Part shown: in pieces, positions 45,274-56,288 of the stretch
Numbering within the stretch: position 1 is the stretch's first letter
Layout: every line of letters starts with the position of its first letter
From: Erodium maritimum
Lineage: Eukaryota; Streptophyta; Magnoliopsida; Geraniales; Geraniaceae
DNA length: 64,000 bases
Reading direction: 5' to 3'
Assembly (NCBI GenBank): GCA_963921825.1
Contig: OY997590.1
Coordinates: 62,858,012 to 62,922,011, forward strand
Translations under genes and position numbers: made by a program
The notes under the pieces: model-generated
Databases searched by the model: none
What the model was told of the DNA's origin: nothing
Seen by the model: only the letters and a program-made list of their open reading frames with translations

Positions 45274-47228
45274 ATCATACAATCATACAATCATCCAAGC
45301 ATTCATGTGATCATTCGAGCATACAATTTATCTAGTTTCATTAGACCCTTAATTCATCTTAGAACTAAGCAAACAATGCATGTGAGGCAACCACAAGCAA
45401 GCCTATGGCCCTTCTCGGCCTTTCTACCAATAAAGCAATTTTTCAAGTATTGAAAGCGAGTTAAACTAGTTGTTCACATCCTATGCATGCATACTAGACA
45501 CACCCGGTTATTAGTAATTGAAAGACGATTATTCTAGTTATTCGCATCCTATATACAATCTAGGACCTTTCCAATTTTATTAACCTAATAGGCATACTAA
45601 GTGTTAAATTACTAGAGAAGTTTAGTACTTTCCCTACCTTGTGGTCTTCCTCTAATAGTACTCTTAATTGTCGAAGTCCGAGTTAGCTTCCTCTCCGTCT
45701 TCACTCGGGTCCAAGCCTTCTTCTCCTTTCGAGCTCGGGTACACGGTCTTGGATCACAAACAATACTAAGATTAACAACTAGCTAAAGACGGTTTTCACA
45801 CTAATCTACTTCAGAAAATTCTAATTGAAATTCCCGGGTCAAAGGAACGAATTTGGGCCCACACTAGGCCCAATTAGGTCAAACCCTAGCTTCTGGAAAT
45901 CTGTCCGGAATCTAACCCATGCCGTATCACAGACCGGCCCGGAATCCCAGCCGAAACGCGTCACGGACCGGCCCGGTACCAGACAAGGACCGTGAGAGGT
46001 GTCGTGCCGGAGTCCGACCCGTTCCGCGCCGCCTACCGTGCCGGTAGCCAGCCCGTCCCGTGCCGCGTGCCGTGCCGGTACCTGGCCCCCTCCGGGTCCC
46101 GTTCCGTACCGAACCAGACCAGAACCTCTCCCTTCTTCCCCAACTCAAAATCTGTAGAAACCTTAACAAAACCTCCATTTCCAGCTTCAACAACCATCAA
46201 AACAGTCATCCAAAACCTCCAAACCTCAACACCCTCAATGAGTTTCATCAAAACTTCAACCAACACTAAACAAAACAACCTAACTTCACTAATTTTTCTC
46301 CAAACAACAACCAAGGAAGCTAGCTCTTCAAGTTTAAGCCATAACCCAGAAAAAACCCAAACTAGAAAGTGGATGAAATGAGAAGTTAAGAGCATCCATA
46401 CCTTTAGGATGAAGAGATGATGAAGCTAACAAGCTTTAGGAGGAGAAAAGATGAAGATTGAGCCCAAATTTCCTCCCTTTCCTCTCTTTCTTCTTGCTCA
46501 AGTTATGGAGCTCTCTCCTCTCTCTCCCTCTAGCCAATTTCGGCTGCAACAATAGTGTAGGAGCTGAATTGTCTCCAACAATTGCTTTAAATGTCCTAGG
46601 AATCCAATTTACCAAAAGGCCCTCTAAAGTTGTATCCATTTAAAGTCATTTGGGAGGGTATAAAGGTCAATAAAGCCTCATTCTCATCCTCCAAGCCACT
46701 AATGACATGTGTCATCATGGGACCACTCTCATTTAAATAATATTCCAACATTCCAAAATTACATCGAATTTAGCCGATAAAAAGTTCGAGTCTGACCGAA
46801 AGTTGACCTATCACATAATACAGTCAAACGAAAGGTAATGGCTCAACTAAGCTAACCGTGATAGTGGCTAAGCTTTTTGATCCCCAGAAAGGTCCCGAAT
46901 GACTTCCGGAGTCATCGGTTGACTTTTCCAACCAAAAGTCAAACTTCGCTAGAATTTACCGGCTCGACCGGGATCGACCGGAGGTGGTTCTTACATGTAT
47001 GATGGCACTGAAGATTTCATTGATGATGTTGATTCGTAAATGCCAGCTTGGACACCCCCACGAGAGGGACACGACGCTCCATTCTCACATTCCGCTGTCG
47101 TCCAGTAAAACTTTGGTGACCTCCTAAATGTCCAAATGCATATATACCTCAAGCAAGATCTTGTGGAACAGATTTGGGACTACTTCGACGCGGGTAATCT
47201 CAACCCCGCTTTGCATAGCGCGATGTAG

Positions 47229-47573
47229 CGTCCGACCAGATGTGTTTCCTTATTTTTTGTCTGATTTATTTATTGTTGCTATGATTAAGTGTTTAATGAT
47301 GTCTTTATTTTTTGTTAGGTTATTGTAATATTTCAATGTGGTAACGTTGTTTTAATTTAATTGAGTAATACTATCGTCATCAAAGTTTGTTAGGGACGTT
47401 CCACGAAAGATAATATATTACTATATTAAAAAAAAGAATACATTCGTCCTTCCACCTCTATATTACTCTCCTCAAGTTCCTCCAATTATTCACATTTATC
47501 TTTCCTCTATATCCATCCACCATCTTCTTCCTCCAACTTCGGTGCTTGATAACCATGAGTGGAGGTCATTAGA
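47229..47573. other. Intergenic DNA after the Harbinger remnant
   Basis: I see no gene or clear terminus here. Confidence 0.5.
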
Positions 47574-49496
47574 CAAAGTGTAAAACCCCACTCTTTCAAA
47601 AGGGTAACATTTTGGAAAATCGAAACCTTGAGGTAGGAAATTGCAACGAAGGTTTTGAAAAGAAGAAAAAAAAAGGGGGGATAAGAGGGATTTGGACTAA
47701 CTGGGCCGGTCAAGGATGGACTGGGCCAGACTGTGCGAAGTTTGGGCCCAACTCACGTACACTGAAACCCTAGCCCATTCAGCTTCCTTCTTCACGCGTT
47801 CTGGCACGCGAACCGAGGCAGACAGCGCCGCGTTCCTCTCTCCTTCGATTCTCTCTCACGCGACTCTCCTGCTCCAGAATCCAAACCCACGCCACTCTTG
47901 CACCAGAAATCCTCGCCGTGCTTTTCCCCTTCGAATCCAACCACGCCACACCCATCGCGTGCTGAATCGATACACCACGCCCCAACCTTTTCGCCGTTCG
48001 TCATCGTGAACCCGAGTCTCGCTGGAGAACACTTTGGTTCGAGGTTCCCGAGCTCGACTTCGCACGGTTCGTGCACTTCGAGCCTCCTTCCTCTTCTCCT
48101 GACTTCTCCCTAACCAAAATCATACCTTCCCGAGCTCGATTCGAGCTGTCCTGGTCGGAACCCTCGCCGGTGACCTAGCAAGCTCCAGATCTGAGCCGGG
48201 GACATGATTAGGTCGTGTTCGAGCACCCACGGCACAACCACGGTGGCGCCAGGGACCCAGCGCTCGTCGCAACCCTCGCTTGGCCCTCTCGAACGTCCCT
48301 TGATGCCGTAGACGGTGGCCGGAGAGCACTGGCACCGCTGGCACTGAAATCAACTCAGACGAGCCAACACGAGTTGGGCCAGGTCCTGGTAGATGGACTG
48401 GTTGGTCGGGCTTGGGCCGGTTGGTCTTGGGCCAACTATCGAAGACCTGTGCCAGGCCCAGAGCTGGATCATTTCAGGACTTTGGACGGGTCTGACCGGG
48501 TCAGGCTGGATCCGGGTTCGGATCCGGGTTCGAACCGGGTCTGGATCCGGGTTTGGGCTTGGATCCGGGTCAGATCAGGGTCAACCCAGGTTTAAAGAAA
48601 AATCTTTTTAAAATCAGGTTAATCAGCTGGTTAATTAATTTAATTTGGACAAATCAGGACCTTTGGACAATTACCGGTATTGATTGAACGTTTTATTTGT
48701 CCAACCTAGACGGGACTTCGCCCGAGAGCAAAGACCTTGGAACCAAGCTAGAAGAACGAAGATCACGCCGGAACCCGTGTGAAGAACGGAGTAGAAACTA
48801 CCGAGCTTGTCAACAGAGTATTAGAGGAAGACCACAAGGTAGGGAAAATACTAACTCCTCATGCATTTCAATACTAGTATGCCTACTAGGTTAATAAAAT
48901 CGGAAAGATCCTAGAATTGCTTATAGGATGCGAATAACTAGAATAATCGTCTTCTAATTACTAATAACCGGATGTGTCTAGTATGCATGTTTAGGATGAG
49001 AATAACTAGTGTAACTCGCTTTCAATACTTGGGAATTGATTTACTGGTAGAGAGGCCGTGATGAGCCCTCGGATTAGTTGTTGTGTTAGGTTCACATGCT
49101 TGTTTGCTAGCTATTAGGATAATCTAGAGTCTAATGAAACTAGTTAAATGTTATGCTTGATTGACTTAATGTTTACATGATTGGTTGATTGAATGTTTGC
49201 ATGGTTGATTGAATGTTTGAACGGATGATCGAGTATGACTGATTGTGCCAAAGGGGCACGATCATGTGATCGATGGACCGATGGATCATGACAGGTAAGT
49301 GTAACGGTAAGTGTAACGATTAAATGGATGTCTTCGGTGTGTTGTGGTGAAAGTATGATACGATGATAAGCGTTGGTTGGTTGATGTGTTATTGTGTGTG
49401 TCTCTTGTCCTTATTCTTAAGATGTTTGGTTGTTCGGTATGGTACTTACACCGGGGAGGGAATCCGGTGGTATTATAGTCGTTGGTGTGTGGCAGA

Positions 49497-49735
49497 GCCT
49501 GCGGGCATTGGTATTGGACCCTGCGAGGCATCGGTTATTGGAGCCTGCTGGCATCGGTTATGGACCCTGCGGGGCATTGATTACTAAGCCTGCGGGCGTG
49601 GATTGGACCCTACGGGGCATTGATTATTGGACCCTGCGGGGTATCGACTACTGAACCCTACGGGGCATTGACTACTGGACCCTGCGAGGCATTGGATATT
49701 GGACCCTACGGGGCAATCGGTTGGTTTACCCTGCG
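49497..49735. repeat. 24-bp minisatellite in LTR copy 7
   Basis: About nine units of GGACCCTGCGGGGCATTG with length variants of 21-27 bp. Confidence 0.85.
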
Positions 49736-49800
49736 GGGATGGTTATTGGTTGATTCACCCAAGTGTATGCGTCATGCGGGAGCACTACCTTGGTTCCCCA

Positions 49801-50208
49801 TGACATATGGTCCTTTGGATACGTTTCCGAGAATCCCGATGATATGCGTCCTCCTAGGGATGTTTCTGGCATTCTCGATGTTATACGTCTTTGCGATGTT
49901 ATGCGTCTCCTCTGGACCGAGGGAAAATCCGATATGACACAAAGAGTATTGTGAATCGTAGGGTGGCGACTACATGTCCCACGACATTATTCTACTTGTC
50001 CCGATGACATATGGTCCTTTGGATACGTTTCCGAGAATCCCGATGATATGCGTCCTCCTAGGGATGTTTCCGGCATTCTCGATGTTATACGTCTTTGCGA
50101 CGTTATGCGTCTCCTCTGGACCGAGGGAAAATCCGACATGACACAACGAGTATTGTGGATCGAAGGGTGGCGACTTCATGTCCCACGGCATTACTTGAAC
50201 GTTCGATC
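49801..50208. repeat. 204-bp tandem duplication in LTR copy 7
   Basis: The block starting TGACATATGGTCCTTTGG at 49801 repeats at 50005 with only a few changes and includes the CATGTCCCACG motif. Copies 1 and 5 have a single block. Confidence 0.9.
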
Positions 50209-50680
50209 TTCTATTGAGTATTTAAGAAATGCATTGATTCTCTTATTTTCCTACGATCATTATTGGCTCTTTGAAATTGTTAAACATTCGGTTTGCCCTC
50301 GTATTTCATCATCGGTTTGGTTTCTCGTTTTATTAAGATTTGAATGAACTTGTGAACTCATGTTTATTAAACTAAAAGGGGACCTGGTTATGCATTTTCC
50401 CTACTGAGCGTAAGCTCACCCCTTCTGTCTTTGTGGTGTTTCAGGTGTTGAGCGGGAGCAGTATTAGCCGGACTCTCGGAGCTTGAGGGTTTAGCTAGTT
50501 TTAGAGACGTGTACTATTTTATGTTGGATATTGTGTTTTACTGTTTGAGCTGTGACTCTTTACATTTTGACAGATTTATATCATTTGGAAACTTTATTTT
50601 ATTTCATTATTTTTGTTTTACTGTAAATCTTTGGTCACGTCTCGAGTCTGGTCAAACCGGATTTTGGGCGTGACACAGAG

Positions 50681-51774
50681 TCCGTCTCATCTAACGGAAA
50701 CAACACTTGAGAGCATTGGTCACTAACACGCGTTCCCAAAATATACATCTTGCATATCCATAAACCACAACCCACATCCCTCACATTTTAATGGGTTAGT
50801 TTTCCTTGATTCAAAACATATTCAACACTGTACTTGACAAATAACTGTTTGAAAAAAATATTGGCGCAAGAACAAATCCAATCGGAGTTGAAATGAAATG
50901 GAAATTATTAAACTAATGAACTATCAAGAAAAGAAATGATTTATTTTCCAAACGTTAACACATGGAACATTACTATTACAATATTACCCTTATTAGCCAT
51001 TTGAATGGCGCCTGAGTTGAAAAAAAAAAACAAATAATTCTAAATTATGCTATTATACATCTTTTAATCTCATCCACTCTTTTGCCTCATCCTACGCCCA
51101 AAGTTCATGCGGTCGCACCGTAACAAATGGGTTGCACATGAAACAAATTATATATATAAGGGAATTTCTGGGTACAAACCGAAATTCAGGTACAAAATAC
51201 TAACTAATCCGGGCCATTGATTTAGAGGATTAGACGACCACCGAAATTCGGGGGGGGGGGGGGGGGGTGGGGGGGTGGGGGGGTGGGGTGTGATTGATTA
51301 TGTAATTAATTACAAAAATATGCATTAATGACATATTCATTAATGATTTTGTTTAAATATGGTCCTTTGATTCCACGATCCAAGGGCCCAGATCGATAGT
51401 TTGTATTTTGTACGAAAAATACAAGTTTGTACCTAAATGTTATCCTATATATTTATATAAGAGCACTATCACATGTTACCCTTGCTTATAATGTTACTTG
51501 TTAACCAAATATAGGCCATTGATGTATATGTATCCAATGGGTGAGGTAATTCAAAAATAAATGTATTATTTTAATTTAAAATATGTTGAAAGGGTAATTA
51601 TGGAAACAAAAATACCATTTGATGAAACGTGCTCCAAAAACAAGAGCTGTAATCGCATAAAACTCTCAACGGAGAGATCTATAACGTGATATACTCACTA
51701 CTCGTGGTGTGGTGCAGGTGGATGGGACTCAAGGTTATATACTCACGGAAGCTGTAATCGTGTAAGGTTATAAA
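50681..51774. other. AT-rich intergenic DNA with a G-rich tract
   Basis: No gene is visible. The only special feature is the G tract at 51250-51288. Confidence 0.55.
51250..51288 (+). repeat. G-run tract able to form a G-quadruplex
   Basis: Runs of 18, 7, 7 and 4 Gs are separated by single Ts. Confidence 0.85.
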
Positions 51775-53071
51775 TTATACAAATATAAAACTCTCAATAG
51801 AGTCTGCATATCTATCCTTGTATTTGACCAAACGCCTAACGAGGTACCCACAACAATCAAAATGTCTAACCAGTGATAGATCCTCCAATGCATCGAAGAA
51901 GGACAAGGTAACCCACCACTTTGTACCATGATCACAAAGGTATGTTATTAGAGGTACCATGAAGTCCCTTTTAAAACGATCACCACTATCGGCCCCATGA
52001 TGAAAAACTCGATTCAAGACAGTGTTTGTGGTGATCAGGTTCAGATGTATCACTTTAATTTCCCCTCTTCCATTCCAAGAACCAAGGAGACTCCATCCTT
52101 TTCCTTTTTTCTGGTACATGTCTGTCACTAATAGGGAAGCTGAGAGTAAGATTAACATCTTGTGGGCTAATGTGGAGAGTGCGATAATTAGGCATGTGGA
52201 TGTCGCAATCATAGGATTCGAACTGTTGTACCAACCAATAACCCAATGTAGCCAGTAGTCGTCTGACTCCTAGCTCTAATATATCACCAAAACCCAACTC
52301 CTCGACTACTTTCCTCTGTGCTTCATTAAATTTTTCCACTGCCTTTACCAATGTAGTCGGCGAAGCTCTTGTCTTTAACCGCTCGAAACCTTCTTCCTCA
52401 TCACTTTCCAACCGGCTTCGGTGACATACACATTCAACCTTATAAGATACCTTCTTCGGGTTATTTGCTTCCTGTCTATTCCTCTTAATTGGTTGAAGAA
52501 CGTTAGCAACATGTCTAGCCTTCCCACGTGTATTATTGATACTCGAAATGGAAGGCTTCTTAGCAACTTTCTTCACCGTTTTCAAATGCCAGTGCTTCTT
52601 CTCAAGCTTACGAGCATATTTTAAACTTTCCTTGACAACTTTGACATGAGACCGTGTCCTTGCTCTCGTCCTACTAGCAAGTCCAACGCGAACTGACTCG
52701 TCTACTACGCCTTTTAATTGATCTGGTTTCTTCTTACCCTTGCAAACACCTAACAGAAAAAAAAAAAGTATGTCAATAATGAGGTTACAATATAAAAAAC
52801 ATGTATAATGACAATTATGAATTCTGTAATATGACATTTGAAAATGTGTATTATGTTGCTTCAATAACTATAACACTGTAGCATAATCGAATAAAATGAA
52901 TTTCAAAAAGGAATTATACCTTCATTGAAGTTAGAGTTACGCATGAACTTACAAAGAGGAGCATCGTCAACAGATGAAAATGAGAAAGCGTCCTCATCTA
53001 TTCTGCGACTGTTGCATACATCACCAGGTACCCTATTATTTCCTACGGATACATTAGGGGCAAATTCATTG
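51775..53071 (-). pseudogene. Plant Ulp1/MULE-associated (DUF1985-like) protein remnant
   Basis: A minus-strand reading runs from an exon at 53071-52915 (GNNRVPGDVC, then DEDAFSFSSVDDAPLCKF). A possible intron follows, with GTATAA after the exon at 52914 and a T-rich tract ending TTAG before GTGTTTGC at 52749. A longer exon then carries a Lys/Arg-rich region, RASPTTLVKAVEKFNEAQRK, EELGFGDILEL and LGYWLVQQF. After a frameshift near 52200 the same family continues with DRFKRDFMVPLITYL and CCGYLVRRLVKYKDRY. This pattern is what I know from plant proteins carried with Ulp1-like proteases by Mutator-type elements. The protease domain itself is not seen. There is no start codon I can defend. Confidence 0.6.
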
Positions 53072-53409
53072 ACACCAATACATTAGGGGCCGGATTTATA
53101 CCTACACGATATTACATAATTTTCAGTTGTTAAACATTATGTGTTAATATATGTGTCAACCTATGTAAACATATATCACAACAATTAATTAGAAAGCGTA
53201 TACCAAATGAAATGCATTAATGTATATATTGCTAGAGAATTTGGAATTTTCTGGTAAACTGTAACAAGTACAAATAAATCTAATATAACTCAATCCATAT
53301 TAATATGTAAATTACATAAATGAATTATGTATCAAACACGAAAACCATGTATCAATAAATTAAAACCATTTGTATTGTATATTTATCTCATTACACACCT
53401 TCTTTATTG
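53072..53409. other. AT-rich DNA, nothing recognised
   Basis: I see no coding frame, RNA gene or repeat. Confidence 0.5.
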
Positions 53410-53630
53410 TAAGGGAAAACTACAAATGCATACCCTGAAGTTGGCACGTTTAACCGATGATTACCCTGAAGTTCAAAAACTACTGATGCATACCATGAAG
53501 GTACAACTTGAAACTAGAAACCCCTCCGTCAGCTAAAATGACGAGGGTAGGCATCAGTAGTTTTTGAACTTTAGGGTAATCATCGGTTAAACGTGCCAAC
53601 TTCAGGGTACGCATTTGTAGTTTACCCTTA
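53410..53630. mobile_element. Foldback MITE (221 bp)
   Basis: It is an almost perfect inverted repeat with arms of about 80 bp. The left arm starts TAAGGGAAAACTACAAATGC and the right arm is the reverse complement of TAAGGGTAAACTACAAATGC, with only a few mismatches. TTG occurs on both sides, or TA if the ends are read as AGGG...CCCT, so the superfamily is uncertain. Confidence 0.85.
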
Positions 53631-53719
53631 TTGGAATTAACATCGTGCCGCATCTCACTCAATGATAAATTTTCTGTTTCAATCGTTGTTTTTCAATTAA
53701 CCGCTTCCTTTCATTTTCC

Positions 53720-54130
53720 CTTCATCTAAAAGAAACTTATTAGCGGTCAAGAAGGACTTTAATGAGACCGTAGCCTCCACACAAGAGGCTGGCATCGATG
53801 ACACATCATCGACCCCCATGGAGAGTCAAATCTTGGAGATAGATGCGATCACCAAGCAGGTTGGCGAATCTAAGGGACAATTCCAGTCCATAATCGGGAA
53901 GAAGTATTGGGACGGACAACTCAGGGATCTTGCCAGTTCATCCGCATCTATGTCTGCAGAATCCTCTTAGAAGGTTGACGAACTCGCCCGTGTTTCCTAA
54001 GAGTAACAATAGTAGCTAACCGAAATGATGGAGGAAATAGAATGGGAAAAGAAGCACCAAGAAGAGTCCCTAAAACCAAACAAGCTTTGGTAAACCAAGT
54101 AGCCAAACTCATGAAAATCGTGAAGCAGTA
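53720..54130 (+). pseudogene. Degenerate coding remnant, unrecognised
   Basis: One plus-strand frame reads as a hydrophilic, Glu/Lys/Gln-rich helix-like protein (ILEIDAITKQVGESKGQFQ, later LTEMMEEIEWEKKHQEES) with several stops, mostly TAG and TAA. It could be the coiled-coil tail of a transposon protein. I do not recognise the family. Confidence 0.3.
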
Positions 54131-54347
54131 GGGCCACAACTTTTGATTGTTACTTAATTATTAGAGTATTTTATTTCGGGTACTTAAATGTTACTTTCGG
54201 TGAGAGAATTATATTTAATATGCACTTTCAATATCTAGTTCAATTAGACCATTGTTTGTTTTGGATTTGCGGGTTAATTTCTTCATAATGCACGTTTGGG
54301 TGCACGATTTCTAAGCATTTGTTTTTTTAAATTTTTTTTATATAACT

Positions 54348-55788
54348 TGACACTATGAGAATTAACTCTCAGAATAACACGGCAAGCGTACCGGTCGTCA
54401 AGTAGTAATCGGGGTTTAAGTCCGAGATATCGTACCCAAGGGAGCAATTAGACAAACACTTTAGTTAACTAATTCGTCGTCAAGCTATCCTATAATGGTG
54501 TTTGGTTTAGTTTTATAAAAAAAAAAGTAAATTCATGCAAGTAATGAGAATATATGAATGATCCAAAAATAAGCACAAGGTCACAAGTGATTTCGAATAA
54601 CAGAGATAAAAGGAGATCTAGGACATTATCGGGATTCGAATGCGATGAACAACTTAACGAGATTCGGTATACATTTGCAACTACTACTATTCCAATGGAA
54701 ATGAGAATTCTCTCAATATAGTCCTAATAATCTCTCGATCGTATTAGGACCCTAATATACGTAGTCCACCTAATTATCTCTAATCTAGGTGTAGAAAGGT
54801 ATATAGCACTACGATTTATGAGTTCCTCTAACTTTTGGGTTTTACTCCTATAGTTATTGCACTCGTGTCAGTCTAACCATATTCTGGCTTAGATTAAAAC
54901 CCGAGTTGTCTAATTCCTAGTTCCTCTTCTTAACCTCATTTCTCAATTGTTGGTTAACAAGATTGAATCATACATGTACGTGATCAAGGCAATGTAGCAT
55001 TACAAGCGAAATTAAACAAACATCTTCCTCGTACTAGTTTGGCAAATATACAACTCAATTCATCACATTCTTACCCTAGCCCTAGATCATGAGAATTTAG
55101 TTCATGGCAAAGAGAGATGAACACAAGGCAAGGATTGAAACAATAACATTCATATTAATTGATGAGAGTAATAAAAATATCAAGTAGCAATCCAAACTAC
55201 ACAAAACCTTGATGTAATCCTTGTATCTCTCCTTTTGATCTTCTCCAAGTGCTCTCCAAAGTGTTTTTCTTCTCCAAAAACGTGCTCCCCTCATAATTTC
55301 ATGATACCCTTCTAAACCTAACTTTTGACTTAAATAGGGTTGAAAAAACGAGTCTGAAACGAAGTGGAAAAAGGCCCAATCGCGCTGCGAGGGCTTGGGC
55401 CGCGGTCTGGTCGGCGAGGCTTTAGCAGGTCAGAGCATCAGGAGGGCCTGGCTCGCGGTCGGGTGGGCGAGTCCGCCGGGGCATGGAGGGTGGTCTGGTG
55501 GGCGAGACCGCTGCGGCCTGGAGGGTGGTTTGGTGGGCGAGGCTTTAGCAGATCAGAGCAATCCGAGGGCCTGGAGGGTGGTTTGGTGGGCGAGGCTTTA
55601 TCATTTTGACTTTTGGTATTTTTTCTCCAATTTGCTCCAATTCCGTCCCGAATGTCCCGATTCCTCTAGAGATTGATCAACTGCACAAACCAAGAAAAAT
55701 ACTGATCAAAGTTCACCATCCCGGGAGTGAAAAGCTCAAGAATGTGGGCTAAAAACATCTCAAATAGATGTATTTTACGTTCACATCA
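54348..55788. mobile_element. Solo LTR of a second family (family B, 1441 bp)
   Basis: It starts TGACACTATGAGAATT and ends TTACGTTCACATCA (TG...CA ends). An exact 5-bp target duplication TAACT lies at 54343-54347 and 55789-55793. There is no coding frame of note. A short internal array (55395-55600) repeats GGTGGGCGAGGCTTTA and GCAGRTCAGAGCA units, which creates the Gly/Arg/Trp-rich frames seen there. Confidence 0.82.
55395..55600. repeat. GC-rich tandem repeat in LTR family B
   Basis: There are about four imperfect copies of a unit with GGTGGGCGAGGCTTTAGCAG and AGGGCCTGG. Confidence 0.75.
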
Positions 55789-55839
55789 TAACTCAACCAA
55801 ATAAACTATATAATTTTAATCAATGATGAAACATCAATC

Positions 55840-56125
55840 CCGTCTGAACTATTGAGCCAGTAATGGAAGTTCATAACTGATTCAATTGGTTAGCCGATAA
55901 TGACCTTTCATTACCTGCTCAATAGTTCAGCCAGGAATGAAAGTTCATTGTCGGCTCAATTATTCAGTTGGTAATCAAAGATCATGGCTGAATAATTTAG
56001 CTGGTAATGATCTTTCCTTCTCGACAGAACAGTTGAGCCGGTAATGCACTTCTATTGTCAGCTCAATTATTGAGTCGATATTGAAAGTTCATTACTGTTA
56101 GAACTATATTGAGTCGGTAATAAAA
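55840..56125. repeat. Array of short repeats resembling DNA-transposon subterminal repeats
   Basis: About seven imperfect units contain GCTCAATTATTCAG and CGGTAATGAAAGTTCAT in both orientations. Repeats like these are found near the ends of CACTA-type transposons. No CACTA terminus is visible. Confidence 0.6.
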
Positions 56126-56288
56126 AAATAGGTATTTTCATTAGGAAACTTTAAACACGTTTTGAAACTTTGAGCATCTAAAAATCTGTGGATAATTCGT
56201 GTGGATAGTTTTAAGAACTCACCCCACAAGATTTTATGTCGATTTAGTTGGGCCCTACCAATTTCACTTCCTTCTCTCGCTTCTCTTA

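Larger units (their letters stand above)
43917..46995 (-). mobile_element. Solo LTR, family A, copy 6 (3079 bp)
   Basis: An exact 5-bp target duplication TGTAT lies at 43912-43916 and 46996-47000. The ends are TGTCACGCCCCAAATCC and GGTGGTTCTTACA. It inserted into the Harbinger transposase remnant. It shares with copy 5 a GC-rich block of CACGGACCGG/CCGGCACGG motifs (45910-46110). It also holds the tandem arrays at 44703-45067, a (CATT)n microsatellite at 45242-45273, and the TGAGCTTACGCTCA palindrome at 44224-44237. Confidence 0.95.
43219..47228 (+). pseudogene. PIF/Harbinger transposase remnant, split by a solo LTR
   Basis: Pieces of a DDE transposase lie on the plus strand in shifting frames. 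Near 43400-43470 are SLDESMWMGASVILECVKRF and, next to it, the DFSGMIKSLDCM block (43555-43590). The C-terminal segment at 43730-43902 carries the ERAKKDVDRAFKV and CCIILHNMIMEDE motifs. The central part with the second catalytic aspartate is missing. After the LTR the last portion resumes at 47001 and ends near 47228 (IYLKQDLVEQIW). It is not functional. The hAT element precedes it at 42231-43210, apparently inserted in its N-terminal region. Confidence 0.8.
47579..50675 (+). mobile_element. Solo LTR, family A, copy 7 (3097 bp)
   Basis: It begins TGTAAAACCCCACTC and ends TTTTGGGCGTGACA. It is flanked by CAAAG (47574-47578) and CAGAG (50676-50680), a target duplication with one change. It groups with copy 3 by its TGTAAAACCC start and its GGATCCGGGTTCGG-rich block (48480-48590). 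It contains a 24-bp minisatellite (49497-49735), a 204-bp tandem duplication (49801-50208) and the TGAGCGTAAGCTCA palindrome (50405-50418). GC-rich frames at 47716-48611 are not considered genes. Confidence 0.9.

Noticed and set aside
47716..48611. Several frames of 70-126 codons in both orientations
   Set aside because: They are the equivalent GC-rich part of another LTR copy and are not conserved between the copies as proteins.
49620..50347. Two similar frames with the same MRPPRDV-like stretch
   Set aside because: They arise from the 204-bp duplication in the LTR and do not indicate a gene pair.
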